A DNA stretch of 64,000 nt, from positions 682,001 to 746,000 of the forward strand of contig NZ_NRGW01000001.1 in the NCBI RefSeq assembly GCF_002332255.1, read 5' to 3'. This document shows positions 45,399 to 54,012 of the stretch, one piece after another (position 1 is the first letter of the stretch; each line of letters opens with the position of its first letter). The position numbers and the translations under genes were made by a program. Under the pieces are notes generated by a model. It ran no database searches. It saw only the letters and a program-made list of their open reading frames with translations, and was not told where the DNA came from. Source of the stretch: Halomonas sp. JB37. GTDB taxonomy: Bacteria > Pseudomonadota > Gammaproteobacteria > Pseudomonadales > Halomonadaceae.

Positions 45399-46331
45399 TC
45401 AGCCCGCCTGATGGCATAAACCGCCGGGTGAGATGCCATACAGCTTACGAAAAGCCGTAATGAAATTACTGGCGTGACGATAGCCACTTAGGTGAGCAGC
45501 CTGTTGCACGCTATGACCACGCATGAGCAGCTCCTTGGCTAGCGCTAAGCGGCGCTTTCGCAAATAGTCGATGGGGGCTAATCCGTAGGCCAGCTTAAAG
45601 TGGCGTAACAGGGTGCTTGGGCTCATCGCTGCGTGCTCGGCCAAACGGGCTAATGAATGATTCAGCAGCGGTTCTTCATCCAGCCAGCGACGAACTTGTT
45701 CAAGGCGCTCCTGGTAAGCGCATAGGGGTGGTGCTATGCATTGCTGGGGCTGAGCCGACATGCTTTGCGCTAATACCTGTAACGCTAGTCCTTGAAGCTG
45801 TGTGCGCTGAGCAAGCTCTGAGCCAACACGGTCGCATCCTTCTTCAAGAGCGAGGCGTAAGCCGGCACTCAATCGCCACGTATGAGACATGGTTTTAGCA
45901 GAAGATGCGCCACACCAGCTATTGATCGCCGGTTTCTGCAATGAAAGGCATAGCGTGCGCAGCCGTTGATTGGCGGGGTGAAGAGCGCTGAGAGTCCGCT
46001 CCTCCGTCAGTCGCAAACAGCATGCCTCGCCTTCGGTTAGCCAGCGGCGCTGGCCTGAAATATCAAAATGGACCCGGCCTTCTAGCAGCACGACAATCAA
46101 TAACGTTTCACTGCCCTGTGAGCAAGATCGGTAGGGGCGCTTAATGTCGAGATCGGAAATGAATAGCCCCATCCCGTCCATCAAGTCATGTTCTTCTACG
46201 CGGCCAATAGCAACGGCTGCATGAGGCAGGTAAGTGGGGGCGGCATTCACGTCGGGGAAGCGATAGTCGATGCAATAGCGACGGCCATAGTCCAGAAAGT
46301 GATTGATGGTGTAGCGTCGAGAGACCGTCAC
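45399..46331 (-). CDS. AraC-family regulator (PchR-like)
   Basis: 310 residues from GTG 46331. The C-terminal hundred residues hold two helix-turn-helix units: LNHSLARLAEHAAMSPSTLL with RHFKLAYGLAPIDYLRKRRL, then SVQQAAHLSGYRHASNFITA with FRKLYGISPGG. The N-terminal part is an effector domain. Regulators of this type beside TonB receptors (PchR, YbtA) activate uptake when the ferric siderophore is present. Same strand as the receptor gene, 129 bases upstream of it. A Fur-like AAATGATAATGG lies at 46363-46374. Confidence 0.82.
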   Translation of the reverse strand: MTVSRRYTINHFLDYGRRYCIDYRFPDVNAAPTYLPHAAVAIGRVEEHDLMDGMGLFISDLDIKRPYRSCSQGSETLLIVVLLEGRVHFDISGQRRWLTEGEACCLRLTEERTLSALHPANQRLRTLCLSLQKPAINSWCGASSAKTMSHTWRLSAGLRLALEEGCDRVGSELAQRTQLQGLALQVLAQSMSAQPQQCIAPPLCAYQERLEQVRRWLDEEPLLNHSLARLAEHAAMSPSTLLRHFKLAYGLAPIDYLRKRRLALAKELLMRGHSVQQAAHLSGYRHASNFITAFRKLYGISPGGLCHQAG

Positions 46332-46362
46332 GTTATGGGAATACCGCTATGAATAGGTCCTT

Positions 46363-46374
46363 AAATGATAATGG
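46363..46374 (-). promoter_or_regulatory. Possible Fur half-site upstream of the AraC gene
   Basis: AAATGATAATGG, matching one half of the Fur palindrome, 32 bases before the GTG. Weak. Confidence 0.3.
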
Positions 46375-46429
46375 TTTTTATTTATTTTTTGAAGACGGCA
46401 TATGCTTAAATTCTTGGTAACGCCAAAAT

Positions 46430-46444
46430 GCACTATTTTGGTGC
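46430..46444 (+). promoter_or_regulatory. NtrC site upstream of ureA
   Basis: GCACTATTTTGGTGC differs from the NtrC consensus GCACTATATTGGTGC at one of 15 positions. A second half-site, TTGGTGCA, lies at 46468-46475. Both are about 80-125 bases before the sigma-54 promoter. Confidence 0.75.
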
Positions 46445-46552
46445 CTGGGCGGGGTGGGTTGATTGATTTGGTGCATTTAAAGCGTTCGGCTAAGCCCAGT
46501 GATTAATTATAAGTTTTTGAATTTTAATTTCTTTTCCTTTTATTCACCATTT

Positions 46553-46568
46553 TGGTACATGGGTTGCG
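46553..46568 (+). promoter_or_regulatory. Sigma-54 promoter of ureABCEFG
   Basis: TGGTACATGGGTTGCG: GG 46554-46555 and GC 46566-46567 with ten bases between. It is preceded by TTCACCATTTTGG, the same flank as at ureD. Confidence 0.72.
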
Positions 46569-46613
46569 CTATGTTACTACAGTCCCGCCTAACCTATGTA
46601 ACGGAGACACCTC

Positions 46614-46916
46614 ATGGAACTAACCCCGAGAGACAAAGACAAGCTGCTGCTGTTCTCAGCCGCCCAATTGGCGGAGCGCCGCAAGGCACGTGGTTTAAAA
46701 CTCAATTACCCGGAAGCGGTGGCGCTTATCAGCTTCGAGATTATGGAAGGTGCTCGGGATGGCCGCAGCGTGGCGGATTTAATGAGCTATGGCCGTGAAA
46801 TACTTAGCCGTGAAGACGTAATGGAAGGCGTTGCCGAGATGGTTGACGAAGTCCAGGTAGAAGCCACGTTTCCGGATGGCACCAAGCTGGTCACTGTGCA
46901 TACCCCCATCAACTAA
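46614..46916 (+). CDS. ureA: Urease subunit gamma
   Basis: 100 residues, normal length. It opens [20 protein letters not shown] and holds [18 protein letters not shown] and the [11 protein letters not shown] stretch, all strongly conserved in UreA. Structural subunit of the cytoplasmic nickel urease. GGAGA lies seven bases before the ATG. First gene of ureABCEFG. Confidence 0.96.
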   Translation: MELTPRDKDKLLLFSAAQLAERRKARGLKLNYPEAVALISFEIMEGARDGRSVADLMSYGREILSREDVMEGVAEMVDEVQVEATFPDGTKLVTVHTPIN

Positions 46917-46939
46917 GCGCCCCTCTTGGAGAAGATACG

Positions 46940-47260
46940 ATGATTCCTGGTGAGTATCAGTTAAAAGAGGGCGATATCGAGCTGTGCGTGGGGCGTGAGC
47001 GCATTACGGTAGACGTTGCGAATACCGGTGACCGCCCCATCCAGCTAGGCTCTCACTATCATTTTGCAGAAGCCAATCCCGCGCTCATTTTCGATCGCGT
47101 CAAAACCCGCGGCTTTCGTTTAGACGTGGCAGCAGGCACGGCGATTCGCTTTGAGCCTGGCCAGACCCGTGAAGTCACGCTAATTCCGTTTGTCGGCAAG
47201 CGCGAAATTTATGGCTTTCGTGGCGAAGTCATGGGCGCGCTCGACGGAGGTAAACAATGA
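46940..47260 (+). CDS. ureB: Urease subunit beta
   Basis: 106 residues, normal length. [40 protein letters not shown] and [20 protein letters not shown] are standard UreB stretches. It ends overlapping ureC by ATGA. Structural subunit, trimerises with UreA and UreC. Confidence 0.96.
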   Translation: MIPGEYQLKEGDIELCVGRERITVDVANTGDRPIQLGSHYHFAEANPALIFDRVKTRGFRLDVAAGTAIRFEPGQTREVTLIPFVGKREIYGFRGEVMGALDGGKQ

Positions 47261-48972
47261 AACCGACCAACAAGATCAGTCGGCGAGCCTACGCCGATAT
47301 GTACGGCCCTACGGTGGGCGACCGGGTTCGCTTAGGCGATACCGAGCTGTGGATTGAAGTCGAAAAAGACGCCACTCACTACGGTGATGAAGTGAAGTTC
47401 GGCGGTGGCAAAGTGATTCGCGATGGTATGGGCCAAAGCCAGCGTGTTGATGACTCGGTGATGGATACCGTCATCACCAACGCGCTGATTTTAGACTGGT
47501 GGGGCATCGTTAAAGCCGATGTAGGGCTGCAAAATGGCCGTATCGCTGCGATTGGCAAATCTGGCAACCCGGACGTACAGCCCGATGTTGATATCGTGAT
47601 TGGTCCCGGTACTGAAATTATTTCAGGCGAAGGCAAAATTCTTACCGCTGGCGGCATCGACTCGCATATTCACTTTATTTGCCCCCAGCAGGTCGAAGAA
47701 GCATTGATGAGTGGCATCACCACGATGCTAGGCGGCGGCACCGGGCCGGCTACCGGTACCAACGCCACGACCTGTACGCCCGGCGCATGGCATATTGGTA
47801 AAATGCTGCAAGCCGTTGATGACCTGCCGATGAATATCGGCCTGCTGGGGAAAGGCAATGCCAGCCTGCCCGAAGCGCTTGAGGCCCAGCTAGAAGCGGG
47901 TGCCATGGGCCTAAAGCTCCACGAAGACTGGGGTACCACGCCGGCCTCCATTGATAACTGCTTAACCGTGGCGGAAAAGTATGATGTGCAGATTGCTATT
48001 CATACTGACACGCTAAACGAGTCGGGTTTTGTCGAAGACACCCTGGCAGCCTTTAAAGAGCGCGGTATTCACACCTATCACACGGAAGGGGCGGGCGGCG
48101 GCCACGCGCCGGATATTCTGACCGCCTGTTCGAAAGAGTATGTGCTGCCGTCATCCACCAACCCGACACGGCCCTACACGATCAATACCATCGACGAGCA
48201 TCTCGATATGCTGATGGTGTGTCATCACCTCGACCCTAATATTCCTGAAGACGTGGCGTTTGCCGATTCGCGTATTCGCCGCGAAACCATTGCCGCTGAA
48301 GACATTCTGCATGACCTTGGCGTGATCTCGATGATTGCCTCAGACTCCCAAGCCATGGGGCGCGTAGGCGAGGTGGTCTGCCGTACTTGGCAAACCGCGC
48401 ATAAAATGAGAGTACAGCGCGGCTTACTGCCAGAAGATGAAGCGCTGGGCGCCGATAACTTTCGCGCTAAGCGCTATATCGCTAAATACACCATCAACCC
48501 CGCGATCACGCACGGTATTGCTCATGAAGTGGGGTCGGTGGAAGTGGGTAAACTGGCTGACTTAGTGCTGTGGAAGCCTGCTTTCTTCGGCGTTAAACCG
48601 GCACTGATTTTAAAAGGCGGCATGATTGTGGGCGCGCCCATGGGCGATCCCAATGCGTCAATCCCCACACCCCAGCCGGTTCACTACCGGCCCATGTTTG
48701 GCGCTTTCGGCCGTGCCACCAGTCAAATTCGACTCAACTTCGTTAGCCAGGCCGCGCTAGATGCCGGTATTAAGGAGCGCCTGGGCCTGCAAAGTACGCT
48801 GGCTGCGTGTAAAAACGTGCGCGGCGTGCGTAAAAAAGATATGAAGTTGAACGATGCGTGTCCTGAATTAACCGTGGACCCGCAAACCTATGAAGTGCGC
48901 TGTGACGGCGAAATTTTAACCTGCGAGCCGGCCACCGAACTGCCGCTGGCCCAGCGCTATCACTTGTTTTGA
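47257..48972 (+). CDS. ureC: Urease subunit alpha (catalytic)
   Basis: 571 residues, normal length. All active-site groups are visible: the nickel His pair in [14 protein letters not shown], the carbamylated Lys in GLKLHEDWG, further nickel His in [13 protein letters not shown] and [15 protein letters not shown], the flap His in [14 protein letters not shown], and the nickel Asp in [14 protein letters not shown]. It hydrolyses urea to ammonia and carbamate. Nothing is missing, so an active enzyme is expected once nickel is loaded by UreDEFG. Confidence 0.97.
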   Translation: MKPTNKISRRAYADMYGPTVGDRVRLGDTELWIEVEKDATHYGDEVKFGGGKVIRDGMGQSQRVDDSVMDTVITNALILDWWGIVKADVGLQNGRIAAIGKSGNPDVQPDVDIVIGPGTEIISGEGKILTAGGIDSHIHFICPQQVEEALMSGITTMLGGGTGPATGTNATTCTPGAWHIGKMLQAVDDLPMNIGLLGKGNASLPEALEAQLEAGAMGLKLHEDWGTTPASIDNCLTVAEKYDVQIAIHTDTLNESGFVEDTLAAFKERGIHTYHTEGAGGGHAPDILTACSKEYVLPSSTNPTRPYTINTIDEHLDMLMVCHHLDPNIPEDVAFADSRIRRETIAAEDILHDLGVISMIASDSQAMGRVGEVVCRTWQTAHKMRVQRGLLPEDEALGADNFRAKRYIAKYTINPAITHGIAHEVGSVEVGKLADLVLWKPAFFGVKPALILKGGMIVGAPMGDPNASIPTPQPVHYRPMFGAFGRATSQIRLNFVSQAALDAGIKERLGLQSTLAACKNVRGVRKKDMKLNDACPELTVDPQTYEVRCDGEILTCEPATELPLAQRYHLF

Positions 48973-48991
48973 TTGAACTATTATCCGGGGC

Positions 48992-49088
48992 GCCGGGGAT
49001 AGGCCTACGAGAGGGCGCTGTGAATACGTCCGTGTACGCTACTTTTGCCATCCATGGCAAAAGACCCTCTCTACTGCCTACCCCCGGC
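48992..49088. repeat. 97-bp nested palindromic intergenic element (REP/BIME-like)
   Basis: Between ureC and ureE. Outer arms GCCGGGG / CCCCGGC (48992-48998, 49082-49088), then TAGGC / GCCTA, then GAGAGGG / CCCTCTC (49009-49015, 49065-49071), enclosing CTTTTGCCAT-CC-ATGGCAAAAG, a perfect 10-bp inverted repeat. The GGCGCTGTGAATAC and CCATCCATGG wording is like dispersed intergenic repeats of Halomonadaceae and relatives. It will fold strongly in the ure mRNA. Confidence 0.65.
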
Positions 49089-49120
49089 ACAGCCGCACCG
49101 AGCGAGAAAGGACGCTAGTC

Positions 49121-49636
49121 ATGCTAAAACTGATAGAACGTTTAGGGCCGATAAACGAGAGCGCTGCTAGCGATACACTAACGCTGCCCTTTGAGCTGCG
49201 AATTCGTGGACGCCTGAAAGCCAAAAGCGACAGTGGCCGTGAGCTTGGGTTGTTTTTAGATCGCGGGCCGGTACTGCGTAGCGGCGAAGGCCTAAAAGCC
49301 GAAAGCGGCGAAGTGGTACGCATCTGCGCCGCCATAGAACCGGTGGTTACCGCGCGAGTGAGTACTGGCTTACCGCTAGCGCGACTGGCCTATCATCTGG
49401 GTAATCGCCACGTTCAGTTAGCCTTAGGTGACGATGAAAAAGGCAGCTGGGTGCGCTTCCCGCCAGATCACGTGCTGGAGGAACTAGCCGTGCTGTTGGG
49501 CGCCACGCTGGAGCACCATGACGCGACCTTCGACCCAGAGCCGGGCGCCTATAGCCAAGTAGGCGGTGGGCACTCCCATGGCCATGCGCACGGCCACGAC
49601 CATGTGCACGATCACGATCACCACCATGCCCACTGA
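49121..49636 (+). CDS. ureE: Urease accessory protein UreE, nickel metallochaperone
   Basis: 171 residues. N-terminal UreE domain (LPFELRIRGRLKAKSDSGRE, LFLDRGPVLRSGEGLKAESG), then the metal-binding domain with TGLPLARLAYHLGNRHVQLA, whose His is the conserved dimer-interface nickel ligand. The tail from about residue 148 is His-rich (GHSHGHAHGHDHVHDHDHHH), as in Klebsiella UreE, and can store extra nickel. It starts 148 bases after ureC, across the palindromic element, with GAAAGGA upstream, and overlaps ureF by 11 bases. Confidence 0.94.
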   Translation: MLKLIERLGPINESAASDTLTLPFELRIRGRLKAKSDSGRELGLFLDRGPVLRSGEGLKAESGEVVRICAAIEPVVTARVSTGLPLARLAYHLGNRHVQLALGDDEKGSWVRFPPDHVLEELAVLLGATLEHHDATFDPEPGAYSQVGGGHSHGHAHGHDHVHDHDHHHAH

Positions 49637-50339
49637 GCAAACCGCATCCGCCGGGCAGCACGACGATTTAGCGCTGTTGGGGCTGATGCAACTGGTTAGC
49701 CCGGCGTTGCCCATCGGGGCATTTGCTTTCTCGCAAGGCTTGGAAAGCGCATTTGAGCTTGATTGGGTACGGGATGAGGCCAGCCTGACTGAATGGCTGT
49801 GCGGCGTCTTGGAAGATGGCATAACACGCTGCGAACTACCGGTACTGGCACGGCTGCACAAGGCCATTGATGACGCAGACCGTGATTCAATCGCGCAGTG
49901 GGATGAGTGGCTGGCCGCCACGCGGGAAACGGCGGAGTTAGCCGCTGAAGATAGCCGCCTGGGCGCATCGTTAAAGCGCTTGTTGGGCAGCTTAAATCTG
50001 ATGCCGAGTGAAGACTTACTACCGCCCTTGTTACCGGCCCACCCAGGCTATGTGACGCTATTTGCCTTTGCGGCCCACTTGCGTGGCGCGTCTATTCGGC
50101 AAATGTTGCTCGGCTTTGCCTGGGCGTGGCTGGAAAATCAGCTAGCCGTGGCCTGCAAAGCGCTACCGCTTGGTCACACCGCTGCGCAGCGTATTATTGA
50201 GCAGCTGCGCCCCGCTTTGGTTGATGCCGTTGATCATGCGCTGACGTTATATGACGACGAGCTAGGCCCTGTGCTGCCTGGGTTGGCGCTCGCCAGCGCA
50301 TTACACGAAACGCAATATTCACGCCTGTTTAGAAGCTAA
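49626..50339 (+). CDS. ureF: Urease accessory protein UreF
   Basis: 237 residues from ATG 49626, inside the end of ureE. An upstream in-frame ATG at 49566 would read the ureE His tail in another frame (MRTATTMCTITITT) and is rejected. UreF marks: LMQLVSPALPIGAFAFSQGL and SRLGASLKRLLGS. All-helical GTPase-modulating protein that joins UreD and UreG in nickel transfer. Confidence 0.94.
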   Translation: MPTEQTASAGQHDDLALLGLMQLVSPALPIGAFAFSQGLESAFELDWVRDEASLTEWLCGVLEDGITRCELPVLARLHKAIDDADRDSIAQWDEWLAATRETAELAAEDSRLGASLKRLLGSLNLMPSEDLLPPLLPAHPGYVTLFAFAAHLRGASIRQMLLGFAWAWLENQLAVACKALPLGHTAAQRIIEQLRPALVDAVDHALTLYDDELGPVLPGLALASALHETQYSRLFRS

Positions 50340-50401
50340 CAGATTCACGTTTTGTAGACGTTAGATAGCTCAGCAGTTAATCCGCTTATTGAGGACATGT
50401 T

Positions 50402-51037
50402 ATGACGCACTGTTTACGTATTGGAGTAGGCGGCCCGGTGGGTTCCGGTAAAACGGCGCTGCTCAAGCAGCTTTGCTTAGCGCTGCGCGATTATTACGAT
50501 ATTGCCGTGGTCACTAATGATATCTATACCCGCGAAGATGCCGATTTTTTGCTCAAACACGATGCCCTGCCTGCCGATCGCATTTTGGGCGTGGAAACCG
50601 GCGGCTGCCCGCATACGGCTATTCGTGAAGATGCTTCGATGAACCTTGCCGCCATTGATGAGCTACAGGCGCGTCATCCTAAGCTTGAGCTGGTGATGGT
50701 GGAGTCGGGGGGCGATAATCTTTCAGCGACCTTTAGCCCTGAGCTTTCCGATCTAACGCTTTACGTGATCGACGTTTCTGCCGGCGACAAAATTCCACGC
50801 AAGGGCGGGCCAGGGATCACCAAGTCCGATTTGCTGATTATCAATAAAATGGATATCGCGGAACAGGTGCACGCTTCGTTAGACATTATGGCGCGAGATT
50901 CTAAAAAGATGCGCGGCGAGCGCCCCTTTGTATTTACCAATCTTTATGATGGGGTGGGGCTTGAGGAGATCATCCGCTTTATTCTCGATAAAGGAATGCT
51001 TGACGAGCGTCGGCCTGATGTTGCGGCAGCCCTATAA
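50402..51037 (+). CDS. ureG: Urease accessory GTPase UreG
   Basis: 211 residues. P-loop [15 protein letters not shown], the invariant [17 protein letters not shown] with the metal-binding CPH motif, [16 protein letters not shown], and base-recognition NKMD. SIMIBI-class GTPase that delivers nickel to UreABC with GTP hydrolysis. Last gene of the operon, with TTGAGGA upstream of the ATG and hairpins downstream. Confidence 0.96.
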   Translation: MTHCLRIGVGGPVGSGKTALLKQLCLALRDYYDIAVVTNDIYTREDADFLLKHDALPADRILGVETGGCPHTAIREDASMNLAAIDELQARHPKLELVMVESGGDNLSATFSPELSDLTLYVIDVSAGDKIPRKGGPGITKSDLLIINKMDIAEQVHASLDIMARDSKKMRGERPFVFTNLYDGVGLEEIIRFILDKGMLDERRPDVAAAL

Positions 51038-51046
51038 ACAAAAAAG

Positions 51047-51079
51047 CCGCCCTGACCAGGCGGTTTAAGTGGTCAGGGC
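51047..51079 (+). terminator. Terminator region after ureG with two competing hairpins
   Basis: Stem A: CCGCC / GGCGG (51047-51051, 51059-51063) flanked by A6 and TTT. Stem B: GCCCTGACCA / TGGTCAGGGC (51049-51058, 51070-51079). They share bases and cannot form together. The gap on to 51283 holds nothing else I can name. Confidence 0.6.
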
Positions 51080-51283
51080 AACTGAAGAATGTGGTTAGCT
51101 GCTTGCTAAAAACGGGCCATCCTTGGCCACCACCTAAGTAGATTGGACGACTAAGGTAATGCACACCTTAACCCATGTTATGAAACCTACAATTGTTAGC
51201 TAAATAACTGCTTACACAGTAGAAAAATACCTAAAGTGGGCAAAAATGGCACATATAAGGCCTTCAGTTTAGGGGCTTTCGCG

Positions 51284-52138
51284 TTAGCCATCCTGTGCAT
51301 AGGCAGCTGTTGTAAGAGGGCGGTGATAGATCAAATGACGACCTGGGCGTGCAAAGCCAGCCAGCAGTAAACCCGCCTCGCGGGCCTGTTCCACCGCCAG
51401 CGCCGTGGCCGCAGAGACAGCGACCAGTGCACCAATGCCTGCGCTGGCACACTTGTGCACCATCTCGTAGCTAGCCCTACTTGAGACCAGCACAAAGCCT
51501 TCATCAAGCAGCACCCCATCGCCGGCCAAGGAGCCGATCAGCTTGTCTAGCGCATTGTGGCGGCCAACATCCTCGCGTAACCGTTGAATTCGTCCATTTA
51601 AATCGCACCAAGCAGCACCGTGGCTGGCGCCAGTCACCGCCTGTAACGGCTGGTGAGCGAGTAATTCGCCCAGGGCATGCTGAATAGCCGCGTCGCTCAG
51701 CGCTGGCGCAATCACATGGGGAATCGGGCTAATCGCTTGTTCCAGGGATTCGGTGCCGCATAGACCGCAGCCGGTGCGGCCGGTCAGGTTGCGGCGGCGC
51801 TGTTTGAGTTCCACCAGTCTTTGGGTCGAAATTGTCAGTTGAACGGCCAGCCCATGCTCTTCCTCACGTAGTTCCATGTCGTAGCACTCGTGCGGATGGG
51901 CAAGGATACCTTCAGAAAGGCTGAACCCCAGCGCCAGGTCTTCCAGGTCGGTAGGGCTGGCCATCATCACCGCGTGGGAGATACCGTTGTAGACCAGCGC
52001 CACCGGTACTTCCAGTGCCAGCATGTCCTCCTGAGCGTTGGCATGCCAGCCGCTGGCATCGTGGCGTACCTCCATTGGCTGATACGCCAAGGCGGCCTCT
52101 GGTGGAGATGACGAGCTTTTTGGGCGCTGTGCGTTCAT
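51284..52138 (-). CDS. fdhD: Formate dehydrogenase accessory sulfurtransferase FdhD
   Basis: 284 residues from ATG 52138 (AGGAG five bases upstream). FdhD marks: EVPVALVYNGISHAVMMASP, LEDLALGFSLSEGIL, the sulfur-carrying cysteine pair in RTGCGLCGTESL, and REDVGRHNALDKLIG. It passes sulfur from IscS to the molybdenum cofactor of formate dehydrogenase. No fdh structural genes are in the window. It follows the TRAP operon on the same strand, 89 bases after dctM, which may be coincidental. Confidence 0.92.
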   Translation of the reverse strand: MNAQRPKSSSSPPEAALAYQPMEVRHDASGWHANAQEDMLALEVPVALVYNGISHAVMMASPTDLEDLALGFSLSEGILAHPHECYDMELREEEHGLAVQLTISTQRLVELKQRRRNLTGRTGCGLCGTESLEQAISPIPHVIAPALSDAAIQHALGELLAHQPLQAVTGASHGAAWCDLNGRIQRLREDVGRHNALDKLIGSLAGDGVLLDEGFVLVSSRASYEMVHKCASAGIGALVAVSAATALAVEQAREAGLLLAGFARPGRHLIYHRPLTTAAYAQDG

Positions 52139-52227
52139 GGTGTCTCCTGCTAAGCCCGACCAAGCCATCCTGGGCTTGGTCAAAGGCATTGAAGGGGAAG
52201 GGCTGCGGTCAGTAAATTCCAACGCTG

Positions 52228-53490
52228 CTAACGCCCTGACCAGCCCATGAGTATCGGCACGTAAACGACCAGCAGCAGCACGCCAATCAGCCCCAATAAG
52301 TACGGCACGATGGCGCGGGTGATGCGCTCAAGCGGCAGCTGCGTGATCGATGACGCCACGTAAAGGTTAATCGCCACCGGCGGGGTAATCATTCCAATGG
52401 AAAGCCCCACCACAATGATCAAACCAAAGTGAATAGGATCAATCCCCAGCTGAAGCACCAGCGGCAGCAGTACCGGCGTGAGAATAATCAGCGCGCTGGC
52501 CGTTTCAATAAACACCCCGGTGAGCAAAATAACGCCGACTACCAGCAGCATAATCACGTAGGGGTTGGTCGAGAGCGACAGCACGGCTTGGGCAATGGCG
52601 CCCGGCACCTGCCAGCTGGAGAGCGTCCAGCTCAGCACCGCTGACATCGCAATCACCAGCATAATCACCGCCGTGGTCATCGCAGAGCGAATCAACAGCT
52701 TATAAACCTGCACCAGCGTTAGGTCACGATACACAAGCAGCGATACCAGCATGGCGTAATTGACCGCGACGACCGCTGCTTCTGACGGTGTGAATAGCCC
52801 CGTGAAAATACCGCCCAGGATGATCACCGGCGTCATCAGCCCCCAGCTGGCATCTTTAAAGGTGCGCAGAATAGTGGCTAGTGATAGCGGCGTACCTTTA
52901 GGGTATTGGCGCTTATAGGCCTGCGCAATGGCGATGGCCATTAGCCCTAATCCCATCGCGAGCCCTGGCAAAAAGCCGTTTAAAAACAGCTTGGATACCG
53001 ACTGTTGGGCGATGACCGCATAGATAATCATCGGCACCGAGGGCGGAATGACCACGCCAATGGTGCCGCTCGCCGCGATCAGGCTAGCCGCCGAGGCCGG
53101 GTCGTAGCCCTTGCGTTTAAGCTCTGGTACTAGGCTTGAGCCTACGGCTGCCGTGGTCGCGGCCCCTGAGCCGGAAATCGCCGCAAAGAACATGCCCGCC
53201 ATCACGGAAACCACCGACAGCCCGCCGCGCATAAAGCCCACTAGCGAATCGGCAAAGCTGACCAGTTTTTCGCTCACCTTACCCTGGGCCATTAAATCAC
53301 CGGCCAGAATAAACATCGGGATCGCGACCAGCGCAAAGGAGTTAATGCCCTGGAACATCTGCTGGGTGACGACCATCAGCGGTACGCCCGACTGGTACAG
53401 GGCATACAGCGCGCTGGCGCCAATCGCAAAAGCGATCGGCACGCCCAGCAGCATAAACAGGAAGAAAAGCCCAAATAGCAGCAGCGTCAT
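52228..53490 (-). CDS. dctM: TRAP transporter large permease DctM
   Basis: 420 residues, about twelve helices. MTLLLFGLFFLFMLLGVPIAFAIG opens it (motif shown from its start), and SGSGAATTAAVGSSLVPELK is the ion/substrate loop; IPPSVPMIIYAVIAQQSV and TPPVAINLYVASSI complete the two-half pattern. AGGA lies before the ATG, which overlaps the dctQ stop (ATGA). It works with DctQ and the DctP-type receptor upstream. Confidence 0.93.
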   Translation of the reverse strand: MTLLLFGLFFLFMLLGVPIAFAIGASALYALYQSGVPLMVVTQQMFQGINSFALVAIPMFILAGDLMAQGKVSEKLVSFADSLVGFMRGGLSVVSVMAGMFFAAISGSGAATTAAVGSSLVPELKRKGYDPASAASLIAASGTIGVVIPPSVPMIIYAVIAQQSVSKLFLNGFLPGLAMGLGLMAIAIAQAYKRQYPKGTPLSLATILRTFKDASWGLMTPVIILGGIFTGLFTPSEAAVVAVNYAMLVSLLVYRDLTLVQVYKLLIRSAMTTAVIMLVIAMSAVLSWTLSSWQVPGAIAQAVLSLSTNPYVIMLLVVGVILLTGVFIETASALIILTPVLLPLVLQLGIDPIHFGLIIVVGLSIGMITPPVAINLYVASSITQLPLERITRAIVPYLLGLIGVLLLVVYVPILMGWSGR

Positions 53491-54011
53491 AGCGGTTCCT
53501 CCTGGTGATGGGAGGTCTCGCCGTTAAGCAGCAGCTCTAGAATATCGACCAGCGCATACCATGCCATAATGGCCGCGCAGATCGGCATCACCGCATACAC
53601 ATAGGTCATCGACAGGCGCAGCGAGGCGGATTTCTGAAAGCTCTGCACCTGCATATAACGGTAGCCAATCACAATCAGCGTGATCATAAAGGCCAGCACG
53701 ATGAGCAGGGCGATAACCCGTGCCGCTTGGCGCAGACGGCCGGGTAGGGCATCCACCGCAAAGGTCACGGCAATATGCCGCCCGCGCTGAAACGCCAGGG
53801 TGCCGGCCAAAAAGGTGATCCATACCAGTAGAAAACGGGCGACTTCTTCGGTCCAGCCGACGGCGCTAAATAGCACCCGAGAGACAATTTGTAGCGTGAT
53901 CACGCCAATCAGGGCAGCCATGCCAAGGAACACGATAGGCTGGAGAATCTTATCCAGCCCGCGCTCAATGCCTCTTAATAGTGATAATAACGATTGCGAC
54001 AAAGTGGCCAC
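53487..54011 (-). CDS. dctQ: TRAP transporter small permease DctQ
   Basis: 174 residues from GTG 54011, one base after the dctP stop; a longer reading into dctP is out of place. Four helices. VGWTEEVARFLLVWITFLAG is the classic DctQ motif, followed by QRGRHIAVTF. It forms the inner-membrane core with DctM. Confidence 0.9.
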   Translation of the reverse strand: MATLSQSLLSLLRGIERGLDKILQPIVFLGMAALIGVITLQIVSRVLFSAVGWTEEVARFLLVWITFLAGTLAFQRGRHIAVTFAVDALPGRLRQAARVIALLIVLAFMITLIVIGYRYMQVQSFQKSASLRLSMTYVYAVMPICAAIMAWYALVDILELLLNGETSHHQEEPL

Positions 54012-54012
54012 G

